DNA of 64,000 nt from Paenibacillus sp. J23TS9 (GCF_018403225.1 NZ_BOSG01000002.1:634881-698880), one strand, 5' to 3'. Shown: positions 24,372 through 34,026, counted from the stretch's first letter. Made by a program: numbers and translations. The notes: a model not told the origin generated them from the letters alone.

Positions 24372-27311
24372 TTAGTTGGCGTTCCGGTTATCAATCAGCT
24401 TGGCCTTGATTAAAAACCGCTGCACAATCACTGCAGTTTCAGCCCGGGTAAGGTTCCCTGCTGGCCTCAAGCCTTCTGCTGATCCTTCCACGATTCCATT
24501 CTTCACGGCTGCGGCAATGGCCGGCTTCGCCCAGGATGCTAGCGCTGCACGATCTGCAAACGGAGACAGCAATACATCTGCATCTAATCCCTCCGCTTCA
24601 AGTCCAGCCAGCTTCATCGCCCGGGCCATGATCACCAATGCTTCCTGCCGGGTGATGGTTTGATCAGGAGCGAACGTCTGATTGTCGTAACCCTTGATCA
24701 GGCCGTATTCCACTGCCTTCGCGACAGCCCCGGCATACCAGTCACCGGCTTTAACGTCGGTGAACTCCGAATGACCGCTGCCTTCATTGTCGGACAAACC
24801 TAACGCCCGTACCACAACAGCTGCAAGTTCTGCCCGTGTAATGACCGCATCAGGGTTATAATGATCGTCATCGATCCCTTTGACAATCATTCGGGAAGCC
24901 ATTTCGTTTACGGCCTGCTTCGACCAATGTCCTTCTACATCCGCGAAGGCCTTCGAGTTCCAGATGAGGAAGTAATCGCTATTCGTCAGGCTGTTGACGA
25001 CGGCATAATTCTTCCCTTCGCGAGTCGTGATAAAGGTAGGGACATGGCGGACGCTGCCATCCGGATCCAGCACGGCAGCCGTTGTCACTTTGCTCGGATC
25101 CAGACCCGTAGGAAGCGGTATGTCGCGTTCCACGTAGCCGCCGAACTGTTCTACGTCTACCGTCGTTCCCTTATAGGAAGCCGTTACTTTAAAGGTGACG
25201 GGCGTAGCTGCAACCTCGAAGTTTCCTTGGGCCGCTGCGACTTGTGCGCGAACCGCCGCAGCCTCATCGCTCTTGGCAATCTCCATGCGGACGATGATGT
25301 CCGAGAGCTTGACCTGTTCGCCCAGTTTTGAAGAAACCTTATCTATGGCTATTTGTCCGGCAGGCAGTCTGTAGATGCCATAAGGCGTCTGTACCTCCAG
25401 AATCGCTTGCTTGGTTTCCATGCTTTTCACCGCTTCGCCGTTCAATACGACCGACACCATGTCCACGCTGGCGGTAACAGGAATAATTACGGTGGAATGA
25501 TCTGCCGCCTGCTTAAGCTGATCAACCAGCTTCGCTTGGTCTATTGTGGCAGTCAGCACTGATTTGCCGTTCTCTTTGGTGGTCAAAGCAGTAGCGATCT
25601 GATCCTTCACAACGCCGTCGACGATGACCTGAAAGCCGTCAGGCTTCGCAGGGGTTGAAGTTCCTGGACTTGAACCCGTGCTTGTTGAAGGCGTGCCGGA
25701 GTGATTGGAATTGTCCGAAGGAGTGCTTGCCCACTTTGCATACAGCGTCACATCGGATGTGACCGTATCCGCCGCGAAGTTCCAAGCGTTTGTTCCCGCT
25801 GCTTCTTTGTACCAGCCTGCGAATGTGTAGCCCGCTTTCGTCGGCGCTGGCGGAGCGCTGATGATCGTGCCGTTGTCCACATTGGTGATGCTGGAAACTG
25901 CACTGCCTCCCTGCGAGTCGAACGTCACGGTGTGTTGCACCGGTCCCTCTTTGACCGTTACCTTGCCAGGGGTCAACGTTTTGTCCATCTCAGCCCCGAA
26001 TGCATCCAAGATTGAGAAAAACGTCGGCTCTCCTGTTTGCACCGTCAGTGCCTTATCACTTAACTCCGCTTCGTTCTTAATCTTGAAGCTGACGGTGAAC
26101 AGCTTCTCTCCTGCAACAACTGGCGTATCGCCCGCATCGCTGTCTACCCATGCTGTCTTGAGCCAGCCTGCGTCGTTATCGTAATTGGAGTCGAAGTAAT
26201 CTCCGGCATTTCCTGTAATGCCCGTTACTTCCAAGGCCTCCGCGTCAAAATCGATCTGTACGCTATAGGCTGCTATTCCGTAGGTGGAGTCGGCCACTGT
26301 AACCGGTACGTCCACCGTAGATCCAGGCGTTCCGCTCACCGATCCGATCTGAATCTGCGCCGCGTGCCGCGTCCACTTCGCGTGCAGCGTCACATCGGAC
26401 GTCACCGCATCTTCTGTGAAGTTCCACGCATTCGTTCCCTCTGCTTCCTTGTACCAGCCTGCGAACGTAAAGCCGGCTTTCGTCGGCGCTGGCGGCTCGG
26501 TGATCGTCGTGCCGCTGTTTACGCCGGTCGCGTTCTCAACCTCGCTGCCTCCCTGAGAGTCGAACGTCACAGTATATTGCTCCTGCACCGTTACCGTCCA
26601 TTTCGCGTACAGCGTCACATTGGACGTTACTGTATCTTCTGCGAAGTTCCACGCGTTCGTTCCCTCCGCTTCCTTGTACCAGCCTGCGAAAGTAAAACCC
26701 GCTTTCGTCGGTACCGGCGGCTCGCTGATTATCGTACCGCTGTTCACGTCGGCCATGCTCGCAACTGCGCTGCCTCCCTGCGAATTGAACATCACGGTAT
26801 GTTTAACGCTCGCTGCCTTTACCGTAATTTTGCCGTCTACCACCGTTGTGGAGGCGATTTCTTCACCCTCGTAGAGTTCGTGCTTGGGCACGGATAGCTC
26901 CAAATCGCCAGGCTGCGCAGAGTCCTTGATTTTAAAATGAAGGGTGAACACGTTTGTATCATCAATTAAAATCGGGTGGTCAACCAAATTAGCTCTTACA
27001 TTGGCGATCCCCGTAATGGTGATATCCGTATCGAACGTATCGCCTTGACTGGCACCCAGTTCATTTGTAACTTCATTCCCGGACACCAGTTCGAGCGATG
27101 CAGCATCGAATCCGATGGAAATGTCGTACTGGTTGATCATATCCTCCGGTGTCAGAAACACCGGTATATCAACGAAATCTCCGGCATAACCTTCTTTGCT
27201 GCCTACCGTCATCGAGTTCGTCGCTATTTCCGAATCCGCATGACCTATCGTTCCGAAAGGCAATAACATAACGGCCGCCAGCATTGTCGAAATCCATTTT
27301 TTCCAACGCAT
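24372..27311 (-). CDS. SLH-anchored surface protein with two cohesin-like domains and three InlB-type repeats
   Basis: A 979-residue exported protein. The signal peptide is ISTMLAAVMLLPFGTIGHA. Cohesin-like domain 1 spans about 30-160 (VGSKEGYAGDFVDIPVFL...YDISIGFDAASLELV). Two Listeria-Bacteroides (Flg_new/InlB B-type) repeats follow (GFTFAGWYKEAEGTNAWNF), then cohesin-like domain 2 at about 308-450 (SVSGTPGSTVDVPVTV...YSVQIDFDAEALEVTGI). After a third repeat and a Ser/Thr/Pro linker comes a beta domain of about 200 residues. Three SLH motifs (about 790-979, each with the ITRAE/ITRQE/LTRAE block) bind pyruvylated wall polymer. Cohesins bind dockerins, and the gene 4 bases upstream ends in one. 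ATG 27311 follows AAAGGG. It fits a small scaffoldin. Confidence 0.88.
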   Translation of the reverse strand: MRWKKWISTMLAAVMLLPFGTIGHADSEIATNSMTVGSKEGYAGDFVDIPVFLTPEDMINQYDISIGFDAASLELVSGNEVTNELGASQGDTFDTDITITGIANVRANLVDHPILIDDTNVFTLHFKIKDSAQPGDLELSVPKHELYEGEEIASTTVVDGKITVKAASVKHTVMFNSQGGSAVASMADVNSGTIISEPPVPTKAGFTFAGWYKEAEGTNAWNFAEDTVTSNVTLYAKWTVTVQEQYTVTFDSQGGSEVENATGVNSGTTITEPPAPTKAGFTFAGWYKEAEGTNAWNFTEDAVTSDVTLHAKWTRHAAQIQIGSVSGTPGSTVDVPVTVADSTYGIAAYSVQIDFDAEALEVTGITGNAGDYFDSNYDNDAGWLKTAWVDSDAGDTPVVAGEKLFTVSFKIKNEAELSDKALTVQTGEPTFFSILDAFGAEMDKTLTPGKVTVKEGPVQHTVTFDSQGGSAVSSITNVDNGTIISAPPAPTKAGYTFAGWYKEAAGTNAWNFAADTVTSDVTLYAKWASTPSDNSNHSGTPSTSTGSSPGTSTPAKPDGFQVIVDGVVKDQIATALTTKENGKSVLTATIDQAKLVDQLKQAADHSTVIIPVTASVDMVSVVLNGEAVKSMETKQAILEVQTPYGIYRLPAGQIAIDKVSSKLGEQVKLSDIIVRMEIAKSDEAAAVRAQVAAAQGNFEVAATPVTFKVTASYKGTTVDVEQFGGYVERDIPLPTGLDPSKVTTAAVLDPDGSVRHVPTFITTREGKNYAVVNSLTNSDYFLIWNSKAFADVEGHWSKQAVNEMASRMIVKGIDDDHYNPDAVITRAELAAVVVRALGLSDNEGSGHSEFTDVKAGDWYAGAVAKAVEYGLIKGYDNQTFAPDQTITRQEALVIMARAMKLAGLEAEGLDADVLLSPFADRAALASWAKPAIAAAVKNGIVEGSAEGLRPAGNLTRAETAVIVQRFLIKAKLIDNRNAN

Positions 27312-27315
27312 TGAA

Positions 27316-29280
27316 TCAACCCTTTCCCACGGCGGCGGCAAGAATCGCTTTGACATCCTCGTCGTCCCATTGTCCGTCGCCGTTCATGTCGAGCGCCTGC
27401 AATTGCTCCGGCGTCAGTGTAATCTTACCCTTGATGTATTTGGTCAACAAAAGCGCGTCCGCAGCCGTCACCTTGCCGTCGCCATCCGCGTCTCCCATGA
27501 CAATCACCGTGTAATAGGCGGTATATACAACATCCGCGGTCACCGTCGAAGCGGCAACCTGTTGGCTGCTAAGCTTCGTGATGCCTCCATCGCTGCTCCA
27601 TCCTGCAAAATGGTATCCCGCCTCTGGCGTGACCGTCGGAACCGCTGCCGGATGCCCGCCGATCGTTACCTGTTCACTCGTTCCGCTGATCGTTCCGTGA
27701 TCTCCAGGCGCGTAGCTTACCGTTGCGATCTGCAGTGTAAGCTGTGCGCTTGCTTGTACCGAGAAGGAGCTCTCCCCATTATCGTTAACGGCCGTCACGA
27801 CGAAGTAATAGGTCGTTCCACCCGCAAGCCCCTGAACTGTATAATGGTCGGTCGTGCCATCTACTGTCGCGATCGGATCGGGGCCGTACACCCCGCTGGC
27901 GGTGCCTTGATATATCTTATAATTCGCAACCCCGCTCCCCAAATTCCAGCTAAGCTCCGCTTCCCGATCTCCCGCAACCGCTTGTAGACCCTTAGGGGCT
28001 GCAGGCGGTTCCCGGCGCTCGGACACATAAATTTTCGAGACGTCGGACCATGCTAAATACATCGCGTTGTTCAAAGAGGCAAAAGAAGTAACGTTTCCGA
28101 GATTCGTGTCCGCAAGTCCCTGGTCCGCCGGGCTCCAATTCGTGCCGTCGTATTCCTCGACCCGGAGGTTCCACTGGAACCCTTGCGAATTCACATCGTT
28201 CCAAACGGCAACCAGCTTCTGATTATATACAAATAAATTCGGGCTTTGCGATTGAACCCCCGCCGGTTTATCCAAATTGCCGCTGCCGACAGGGCTCCAG
28301 GCACTTCCATCGAAGCTGCTTACCTTCAACTGAGCGGGATTGTTATCTCTCCACACCGCGTATAACAGCCCGTTATAGGCTTGCAGAACCGGGCTTCCTG
28401 CCGATGTCGTCGTATTCGTAATCCCCAAATTTCCCGATACGTTCGCCCAAGTGACACTTCCTGCACCCTTGATTGTTCTTTTCATGACGGGGATATAAGT
28501 GTAATACGGGCTGTCCGCCATTTGCTCGCTCCAGGTTAAATAAAGATCGTCTTGATAGACTGCGAGCCGCGGCCCAAATGCCACTCCGTTTGAAACGAAT
28601 GTCATATCCACCGCTTCGCTGCTCCAGACGCTGCCGTTATATTTTTTCACTTGAATTTTCCGGCCCAGGCTCCCGTCCGAAGTACCTATCCAAGTCGCAT
28701 ACAAATCATCTTGATAAACGAGGAGCACCGGCATTTCACCTCTGCCGCTGCCGCTTACCGGATTGTTTCCACTCGTAGATACCCATCCGTTCCCACAGTT
28801 TTTCTTGGCCATAATCTGATTGAACGGATACCCCCCCATGGATGAGGTTTCTGCTTCCGTCCAGATGGCGTACAAGCAACCCTGATATACTGTAAGCGAA
28901 GGACTGCTTGCACTGCTGCTCGACATGGAGTTCAGGCCGCTCCCGTCATCAGCCGCCGACCACTGACTGCCGTCCCACTTCATTACTCTTATTTCTGTTT
29001 CCTGCTGCATCGGGTTATTCATATATTCCTTTTGCTCTGACCATGCCGCATACAAATGGTTGTTCCAGGACGCGATGCTCGGTCCCCTTGCGTTAGAGTT
29101 CGCACTCGACCCCGCACTGAGCCCGCCCCGGTCGATCGGCTTCCATACGACTCCCGGGGCGGCGGAAGCTTGTCCCGGCACCGCCAGCAGTTGGAGAATC
29201 GCCCCGAACAGCATGACCAGGCTTATAACGACGGATATGACCGCCCTGCAAGCAGTGTTGTTCCTCTTCTGTGCGTTCAT
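27316..29280 (-). CDS. Secreted seven-bladed beta-propeller protein with FnIII and type I dockerin
   Basis: A 654-residue exported protein. The signal peptide is VISVVISLVMLFGAILQLLAVPGQASA. About seven repeats of 50-60 residues, of the kind VYQDDLYATW...KVKKYNGSxWS (about 42-405), fit a seven-bladed propeller closed by the N-terminal strand VVWKPIDRGG. A fibronectin III domain (about 408-495) and an InlB-like repeat (AGYHFAGWSSDGG) come next. The C-terminal dockerin has two EF-hand-like calcium loops, DADGDGKVTAAD and DMNGDGQWDDED, each followed by a helix. No catalytic motif was recognised; the propeller may bind glycans or act as a lectin. AGAGGGGG precedes ATG 29280. It shares an operon with the SLH-cohesin gene. 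Confidence 0.87.
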   Translation of the reverse strand: MNAQKRNNTACRAVISVVISLVMLFGAILQLLAVPGQASAAPGVVWKPIDRGGLSAGSSANSNARGPSIASWNNHLYAAWSEQKEYMNNPMQQETEIRVMKWDGSQWSAADDGSGLNSMSSSSASSPSLTVYQGCLYAIWTEAETSSMGGYPFNQIMAKKNCGNGWVSTSGNNPVSGSGRGEMPVLLVYQDDLYATWIGTSDGSLGRKIQVKKYNGSVWSSEAVDMTFVSNGVAFGPRLAVYQDDLYLTWSEQMADSPYYTYIPVMKRTIKGAGSVTWANVSGNLGITNTTTSAGSPVLQAYNGLLYAVWRDNNPAQLKVSSFDGSAWSPVGSGNLDKPAGVQSQSPNLFVYNQKLVAVWNDVNSQGFQWNLRVEEYDGTNWSPADQGLADTNLGNVTSFASLNNAMYLAWSDVSKIYVSERREPPAAPKGLQAVAGDREAELSWNLGSGVANYKIYQGTASGVYGPDPIATVDGTTDHYTVQGLAGGTTYYFVVTAVNDNGESSFSVQASAQLTLQIATVSYAPGDHGTISGTSEQVTIGGHPAAVPTVTPEAGYHFAGWSSDGGITKLSSQQVAASTVTADVVYTAYYTVIVMGDADGDGKVTAADALLLTKYIKGKITLTPEQLQALDMNGDGQWDDEDVKAILAAAVGKG

Positions 29281-29406
29281 GTCTGACCCCCTCTTTCCGA
29301 ATGTATATTACGGACCTCATGGTCATGAGATCGCCCGCATCTGAGTTTCATTGTAATTAGCAGCTCTCAACATTTTCACAACATTTCCCCATAAAACGAC
29401 AAAAAA

Positions 29407-29432
29407 AGCCTTCAAATGGGTGTCTGAAGACT
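29407..29432 (-). terminator. Terminator after the SARP-type response regulator
   Basis: Minus-strand AGTCTTCA/TGAAGGCT (one G-U pair) with a 10-base loop, then TTTTTTTG. It separates the kinase/regulator unit from the dockerin/cohesin operon. Confidence 0.8.
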
Positions 29433-29490
29433 GTTTTCTCTACATTTTCTGCGATTGTTTGTCTGCTACTTCTGTCCCACTCGCCTCGCT

Positions 29491-30597
29491 CTATTCTCCC
29501 TTCTGCTCCATCTGCACCATCAACGCCCGCACCCGGCGAACGCCATCCTGATCCCCAGCCTGGCCTAAGCAATCCGCCAACAAATCATAGTAATTCAGCC
29601 GGCTTGGCTCCAATTCGATCAATTTCCAGAGCATCTGCACGCGGGATTCATTCGGTACCCGTTCGAGCGCTGCATTCATGAAGGACATCATGGCCGAGCG
29701 AAGCTCCATCCGGTAGGAATTAGCCCATTCGTAATGCTCCATTTCCAAATAATCGCCGCCGCTGTACAACTCAAGCATGTCCTCGGCTTTGGTTGCAGCA
29801 TCTCCGTCCTTCAGCATCCCAAGCAGCTCCTCCAGGTCGCTGTGGATAGCCGACGGATCAATCCAATACCGCTCGTCACCGTAATTCACGAATCCGTCGT
29901 AGCCTTCCGCCTTAAATAGGCTCCGCAAGTAATAAAGGGACGTATGCAACAGCTTTTGTCCACGTTCCGCCGGATCATCCGGCCATAAATATTCCAGAAT
30001 CGCGTATTTGTATACCGGCCGGCTCCGATGATGCCAAAGCAGCGCAAACAGCTCCTTCGTTTTCTTGGTGCGCCATGTCAATAGCCGGCCGTCTGGAGCG
30101 TACAGTTCCATACTACCCAACACTTTGAGCGACAGCTGCGGCTTATCTTCCGCGTGTCTTTCCGGTCCATCCGCCAACCTGGCGGCACTCAGCATGTTCC
30201 CATCCATAGAGTCCCCGCTCCGAATCTGCCTTTTGGCCTGCCGGTCCGCATAACGGGATAGCGTTCTAGCTAGCTTGTCCTTGGCGACCGGTTTAAGCAA
30301 ATACCCGATGGCGGAGGTATCGAACGCATCAATCGCATACTGGTCGTGGGCCGTCACAAAGATGATTTCAGCATCCGGAGAGCATGCTGCCAGCGCTCCT
30401 GCAGCCTCCAGCCCGCCCACTCCAGGCATTTCGATATCCAGAAAAATCAAATCCGGTTGGAGATCGCCGCAGCGTTCAATCGCTTCGGTAACCAGTTGAA
30501 ACCTGCCGACGACCTCCACATCGCCAACTTCGTTCAGCATGATGTCCAAGACATCCAGCGCGATCTCTTCGTCGTCAATCAGAATGGCTCTCCACAT
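29491..30597 (-). CDS. Response regulator with SARP/BTAD output domain
   Basis: A 368-residue protein. Receiver domain at 1-120 (acidic pair Asp8/Asp9, phosphorylation site Asp54 in LIFLDIEMPG, Thr and Lys of VTAH and LLKPVAKDK). Residues about 155-225 form an OmpR-like winged helix (LLTWRTKKTKELFALLWHH...VYKYAILEYLWPDD), followed by a helical BTAD domain (EDMLELYSGGDYLEMEHYEW). This combination is found in large regulators of Paenibacillus and relatives. It overlaps the end of the kinase gene by 23 bases, so the two are a coupled pair. The next operon downstream encodes the dockerin/cohesin proteins, which makes it a likely target (inference). Confidence 0.88.
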   Translation of the reverse strand: MWRAILIDDEEIALDVLDIMLNEVGDVEVVGRFQLVTEAIERCGDLQPDLIFLDIEMPGVGGLEAAGALAACSPDAEIIFVTAHDQYAIDAFDTSAIGYLLKPVAKDKLARTLSRYADRQAKRQIRSGDSMDGNMLSAARLADGPERHAEDKPQLSLKVLGSMELYAPDGRLLTWRTKKTKELFALLWHHRSRPVYKYAILEYLWPDDPAERGQKLLHTSLYYLRSLFKAEGYDGFVNYGDERYWIDPSAIHSDLEELLGMLKDGDAATKAEDMLELYSGGDYLEMEHYEWANSYRMELRSAMMSFMNAALERVPNESRVQMLWKLIELEPSRLNYYDLLADCLGQAGDQDGVRRVRALMVQMEQKGE

Positions 30598-33500
30598 AAC
30601 GCCCCTCCGTCAAATAAATCGTGATTCGAGTTCCTTCACCTAAGCGGCTTTGAATGTCCAGATTCCATCCATACCTCATTTGCAGCCGGCGGTTCACATT
30701 TCCGATCCCGATGCCGCCAGACTTTCCTAGTTCCAGCTCCCTAAGCGTGCTTTCGTCCATTCCGGCTCCGTCATCCTCTACAACGATCTCAACGCCACGA
30801 TCACCGCGGCGGACGATGATATCCACCGTTCCTCCTTCGGGCTTCTGCCCTATTCCGTGACGGACGGCATTTTCGACAATCGGCTGAAGGGTAAGCGGCG
30901 GCAGCATGGTGCGCGCATGCTCATCGATCTTATAGCGGACAACCAGCCGCTGGCCGAAACGAAGCTGCTCAATCGCAAGGTAGGCTTGTACCAGCTCCAA
31001 CTCCCTTTCCAGCGGGACCAATTCTCCCTGAAAAACAAACGTGAACTTGGCGCGTAGATACGTAGTCAAATGCTGAATTGTCTCCCTCAGCTTGTCCACA
31101 TTTTTGTAGCTGAGCCCGACCAGCGCATTGAGACTGTTGTACAGGAAATGCGGGGATATTTGGGCCTGCAAAAAATCCATCTCCCGCCGTACCGCGAGCG
31201 ACGAAGAACTTTTCATCGCCAGAAGCGACTGCACCCGGGCCCGAAGTTCCGCCAGTTGAAATGGCTTTTGCAAAATATCGTTGGCCCCCGCCCCAAAGGC
31301 GGCCAAAATATCGCGCGTCTGTCCCGAAGCGGTCAGCATCAGCACCGGAAGCTCTGCCAGCCCGTGCAGCGCGCGGATTTCGCGGCAAATGTCGAGTCCC
31401 GACACGCCGGGCATCATCAGATCGAGCAGCACCAGATCCGGCTGCTTTCGCCTCAGTGCTGTGAGTGCCTCGGCACCGCCGGACGCCGTCATATACGTAT
31501 GGCCCATGGAAGCGATGGCGTCCATAGCCACTTTCAGATTGGAAGGCTCGTCGTCGACGATCAAAATATGGAAAGTCTCTTCCACGCCCCCAAGGGCAGG
31601 CGAGAGAGGAGCAGTTGGTATCCGGTTGTTCACGATCTCCTTGCATCCCTCATTCCCGGGGAATTCCATCTCCGCTATACGTTCGACTTGTTCTACGGCT
31701 GCTGCAGCCTCGTGCGTTCCGCTCCAGGCCAACGGCAGCGTAAAGGTAAACCGCGAGCCTCGGCCAACCGCAGACTCGACCTGCATGTGCCCACCTTGCA
31801 GCTCTACCAGCTGCTTAGATATACTGAGCCCAAGGCCGATGCCATCGCGCGAATGGGAGCCCTCCTCATCATGTTGAAAGAACGGCTGAAACAGCTCATC
31901 CATAATATCTGCCGGAATCCCCCTCCCGGTGTCACTGACGGAAACGGCCAGCAGTTCTCCCTGTATCTCCGCCGAAATCGTGACGGTTCCCCGGTCTGTG
32001 TACTTTAGCCCGTTCTCCAGCAAGTTGTGCAAAATTTGTCTCAGACGGTTCTCATCGGCCAATACCAGCGGCAGCGCGGGAGGCAGCTCGCACACAAGCC
32101 GGACGCCGCTCTTGATCGGCGAGATCGACAAGGTTTCCAGGACGAAGCGCGTCGACACGTACAGATCGACCGGCTTCAGCTGCACTTGGAACTGCCCGTA
32201 CCGGATCCGGTTCATATCGAGGATATCATTCACCAGTCCGGCAAGCCGCCTCCCGATCAGATGCAACAGCCGAACGTTCTCGCGGTGCTCTGCTGCAAGC
32301 GGCGATTCCTTGTTTTCCAGCAGTACTTCCGACAGATTAATGATGCCGTGCAAGGGCGTGCGAAGCTCATGCGACGTTTTTGCCAAAAACTCATCCTTTT
32401 GCCGGTCATGGATCAGCAGCTGTTCGGCCAGGCGTTCGCTCCGTAGAAAGGCTCCCCGAATCCGGTCCGTCATCAGGAACGACTGCGACAGCACGACCAG
32501 CAGAAGCGTAACGATGATGTAATAAGGACTATCCAGCGCCAGCTGGTAACGAGTCTGGGCAAACACCCAGCTGATAATCAAAAAGAACACGCCAAGCAAA
32601 ATATAAAAAATCTGGATTCCCTGATGACGATTGCGGAAAATCGAGGCGAAGATAAACCCGAAGGCCACAATCTGCAAAATAACACCAGGCCACAGCAGAA
32701 CCAGCAGAAAATCATTCGGAAGACCGGCCAGCAAAGCCAGATAGGCAAAGGAAGCCCATTGGAATGCCCTGAACCAGTGGCCGCTTCTGTCAGTTAAATA
32801 GATGCGTACATAATGAATAAAGAACAGAATGGCCAGATACGGGAGGATGAACAGAAGCTTTTGCAGCAATAGAAAGGACATGGACGGAACCAGATTCCCC
32901 ATAATAATTTCGTTATCGATGCTGAAAAAAAGCCCCAGTGCCAAACAGAACAAGCTGAAAAATATCAAGTATGGCTCCCGCCGCCACTGCCTGAACATCC
33001 CGGCAAAATAAATGCCAAAAGACAGCAGCGTAGTCATGACGATCACGTCGGCTATGCGGGCGCTATCCCGCCGGTCCATGACATCGGCCGACAACCCGAA
33101 CTCAGGTGCCTGCACGAGTCCTCCTTGCAAATATCGGTAGCTTGACACCTGAATGATAATATCGATTTCCCGGCCGTTTGTCTCGACCGATCCAAAGAAC
33201 GGAACATTGCTCGGCATAAAACTGTTATCCGACAAGGCAGGCTGCCCAGTGCCTCCAAGTTCCTTACCGCCCATGTAAATACGGCTCGACATCCGAATTT
33301 TTTTGGCTCGAAGGCCATAATCCCCCATGTCGCTCACCAAAAGCCGCAGCCGGTACGTTCCGGCCCCGTAGCCGTCGTCCGACACCTTACCTTCCCAACC
33401 TCCAGGGACGGAGAGAAAACGCCGCTCCGGCTGCTGTTCCGTTCCCCGTTCGGCGGGATCGGTGAAGTCCTGAGGCGTCATCAGCCGATCCTTGTAAAAT

Positions 33501-33682
33501 TCCCATTCACCTCGAAGGGGAATGATCCCTTGCTGCACAAAGTTCCACTGCCTGGCATCCAGCACGCCTTTACGCGCTTCCGGGTAGCTAACGTTTGGAT
33601 GAAGCCATTCATAAATGAAGACAGAGGTCGCGACGGCAAATACGGCGACCATGACGATCAAACCTGATAATTGCTTTTTCAT
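30575..33682 (-). CDS. Hybrid sensor kinase with two kinase modules and an internal receiver
   Basis: A 1035-residue protein. The layout is TM helix at 7-27, an extracytoplasmic galactose-binding-like 7TMR-DISM domain (about 45-210) and seven TM helices (about 215-410). HisKA follows with SHELRTPLH near 440 (His phosphorylation site) and HATPase 1 (DTGRGIP, GIGLGLSI). The receiver lies at about 720-835 (LVLLDLMMPG). The second kinase module is of the LytS/YesM type (FLQAQISPHFLYNSLNAL), with HATPase 2 (VEDDGAGMDE, GGIGIGNVNRRL). The sensor may bind a sugar. ATG 33682 gives a normal N-terminal TM; AGGAAGGA lies 11 bases upstream, slightly far. A longer TTG start (33721) is possible. Confidence 0.88.
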   Translation of the reverse strand: MKKQLSGLIVMVAVFAVATSVFIYEWLHPNVSYPEARKGVLDARQWNFVQQGIIPLRGEWEFYKDRLMTPQDFTDPAERGTEQQPERRFLSVPGGWEGKVSDDGYGAGTYRLRLLVSDMGDYGLRAKKIRMSSRIYMGGKELGGTGQPALSDNSFMPSNVPFFGSVETNGREIDIIIQVSSYRYLQGGLVQAPEFGLSADVMDRRDSARIADVIVMTTLLSFGIYFAGMFRQWRREPYLIFFSLFCLALGLFFSIDNEIIMGNLVPSMSFLLLQKLLFILPYLAILFFIHYVRIYLTDRSGHWFRAFQWASFAYLALLAGLPNDFLLVLLWPGVILQIVAFGFIFASIFRNRHQGIQIFYILLGVFFLIISWVFAQTRYQLALDSPYYIIVTLLLVVLSQSFLMTDRIRGAFLRSERLAEQLLIHDRQKDEFLAKTSHELRTPLHGIINLSEVLLENKESPLAAEHRENVRLLHLIGRRLAGLVNDILDMNRIRYGQFQVQLKPVDLYVSTRFVLETLSISPIKSGVRLVCELPPALPLVLADENRLRQILHNLLENGLKYTDRGTVTISAEIQGELLAVSVSDTGRGIPADIMDELFQPFFQHDEEGSHSRDGIGLGLSISKQLVELQGGHMQVESAVGRGSRFTFTLPLAWSGTHEAAAAVEQVERIAEMEFPGNEGCKEIVNNRIPTAPLSPALGGVEETFHILIVDDEPSNLKVAMDAIASMGHTYMTASGGAEALTALRRKQPDLVLLDLMMPGVSGLDICREIRALHGLAELPVLMLTASGQTRDILAAFGAGANDILQKPFQLAELRARVQSLLAMKSSSSLAVRREMDFLQAQISPHFLYNSLNALVGLSYKNVDKLRETIQHLTTYLRAKFTFVFQGELVPLERELELVQAYLAIEQLRFGQRLVVRYKIDEHARTMLPPLTLQPIVENAVRHGIGQKPEGGTVDIIVRRGDRGVEIVVEDDGAGMDESTLRELELGKSGGIGIGNVNRRLQMRYGWNLDIQSRLGEGTRITIYLTEGRYVESHSD

Positions 33683-34026
33683 AGGCTGCAAGTTCCTTCC
33701 TGCCATAGGAAACAGATTCAAAGAGTATAATCATTGCACAAAAAGCATGATTCAAAGCATTTGAACCATCCATTTCTTCCCACAAAAGCTGAATTAAACC
33801 CTATCATACCATGCCTACCCGGCTCTGTTATACATGTCTGCTGCATCGGAAGAAGCCAGGCACGATCCCGATTACGCTTTGGAATCATTCCATCCCAGCA
33901 TGTCTTTGGCCACAGCCGAAGCGCCAGCTACGAGAAAAACCACCGCCCCTCTTCAGATGAGGAATGCGGTGGTTTTTCAGTTTAGAAGATATTTAGGATA
34001 AAGGAAATATAATGGCTGGCATTGCC
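33683..34026. other. Intergenic region between kinase and serine hydrolase genes
   Basis: No gene is visible in about 344 bases. It holds the repeated terminator element (33935-33977), which belongs to the serine hydrolase gene. The 5' side presumably holds the kinase promoter, which I could not place. Confidence 0.5.
33935..33977. terminator. Repeated 43-bp terminator element, copy 2
   Basis: Perfect 12-bp arms AAAAACCACCGC/GCGGTGGTTTTT around CCCTCTT...GAGGAAT. Same length and almost the same sequence as 24232-24274. Terminates the serine hydrolase gene on the minus strand. Confidence 0.88.

Noticed and set aside
24372..29280. Classical cellulosome gene cluster
   Set aside because: No cellulase or hemicellulase with a dockerin is in the window; only one dockerin protein, non-enzymatic as far as seen, accompanies the cohesin protein.
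29281..29360. Second c-di-GMP riboswitch before the dockerin gene
   Set aside because: The leader has a CTCAT/ATGAG hairpin but no CGCAAAGCC element, GAAA-capped stem or receptor motif.
30969..32008. Long frames (225 codons minus, 312 codons plus) inside the hybrid kinase
   Set aside because: They overlap the receiver and second kinase domains in other frames; the high G+C content suppresses stops and explains their length.
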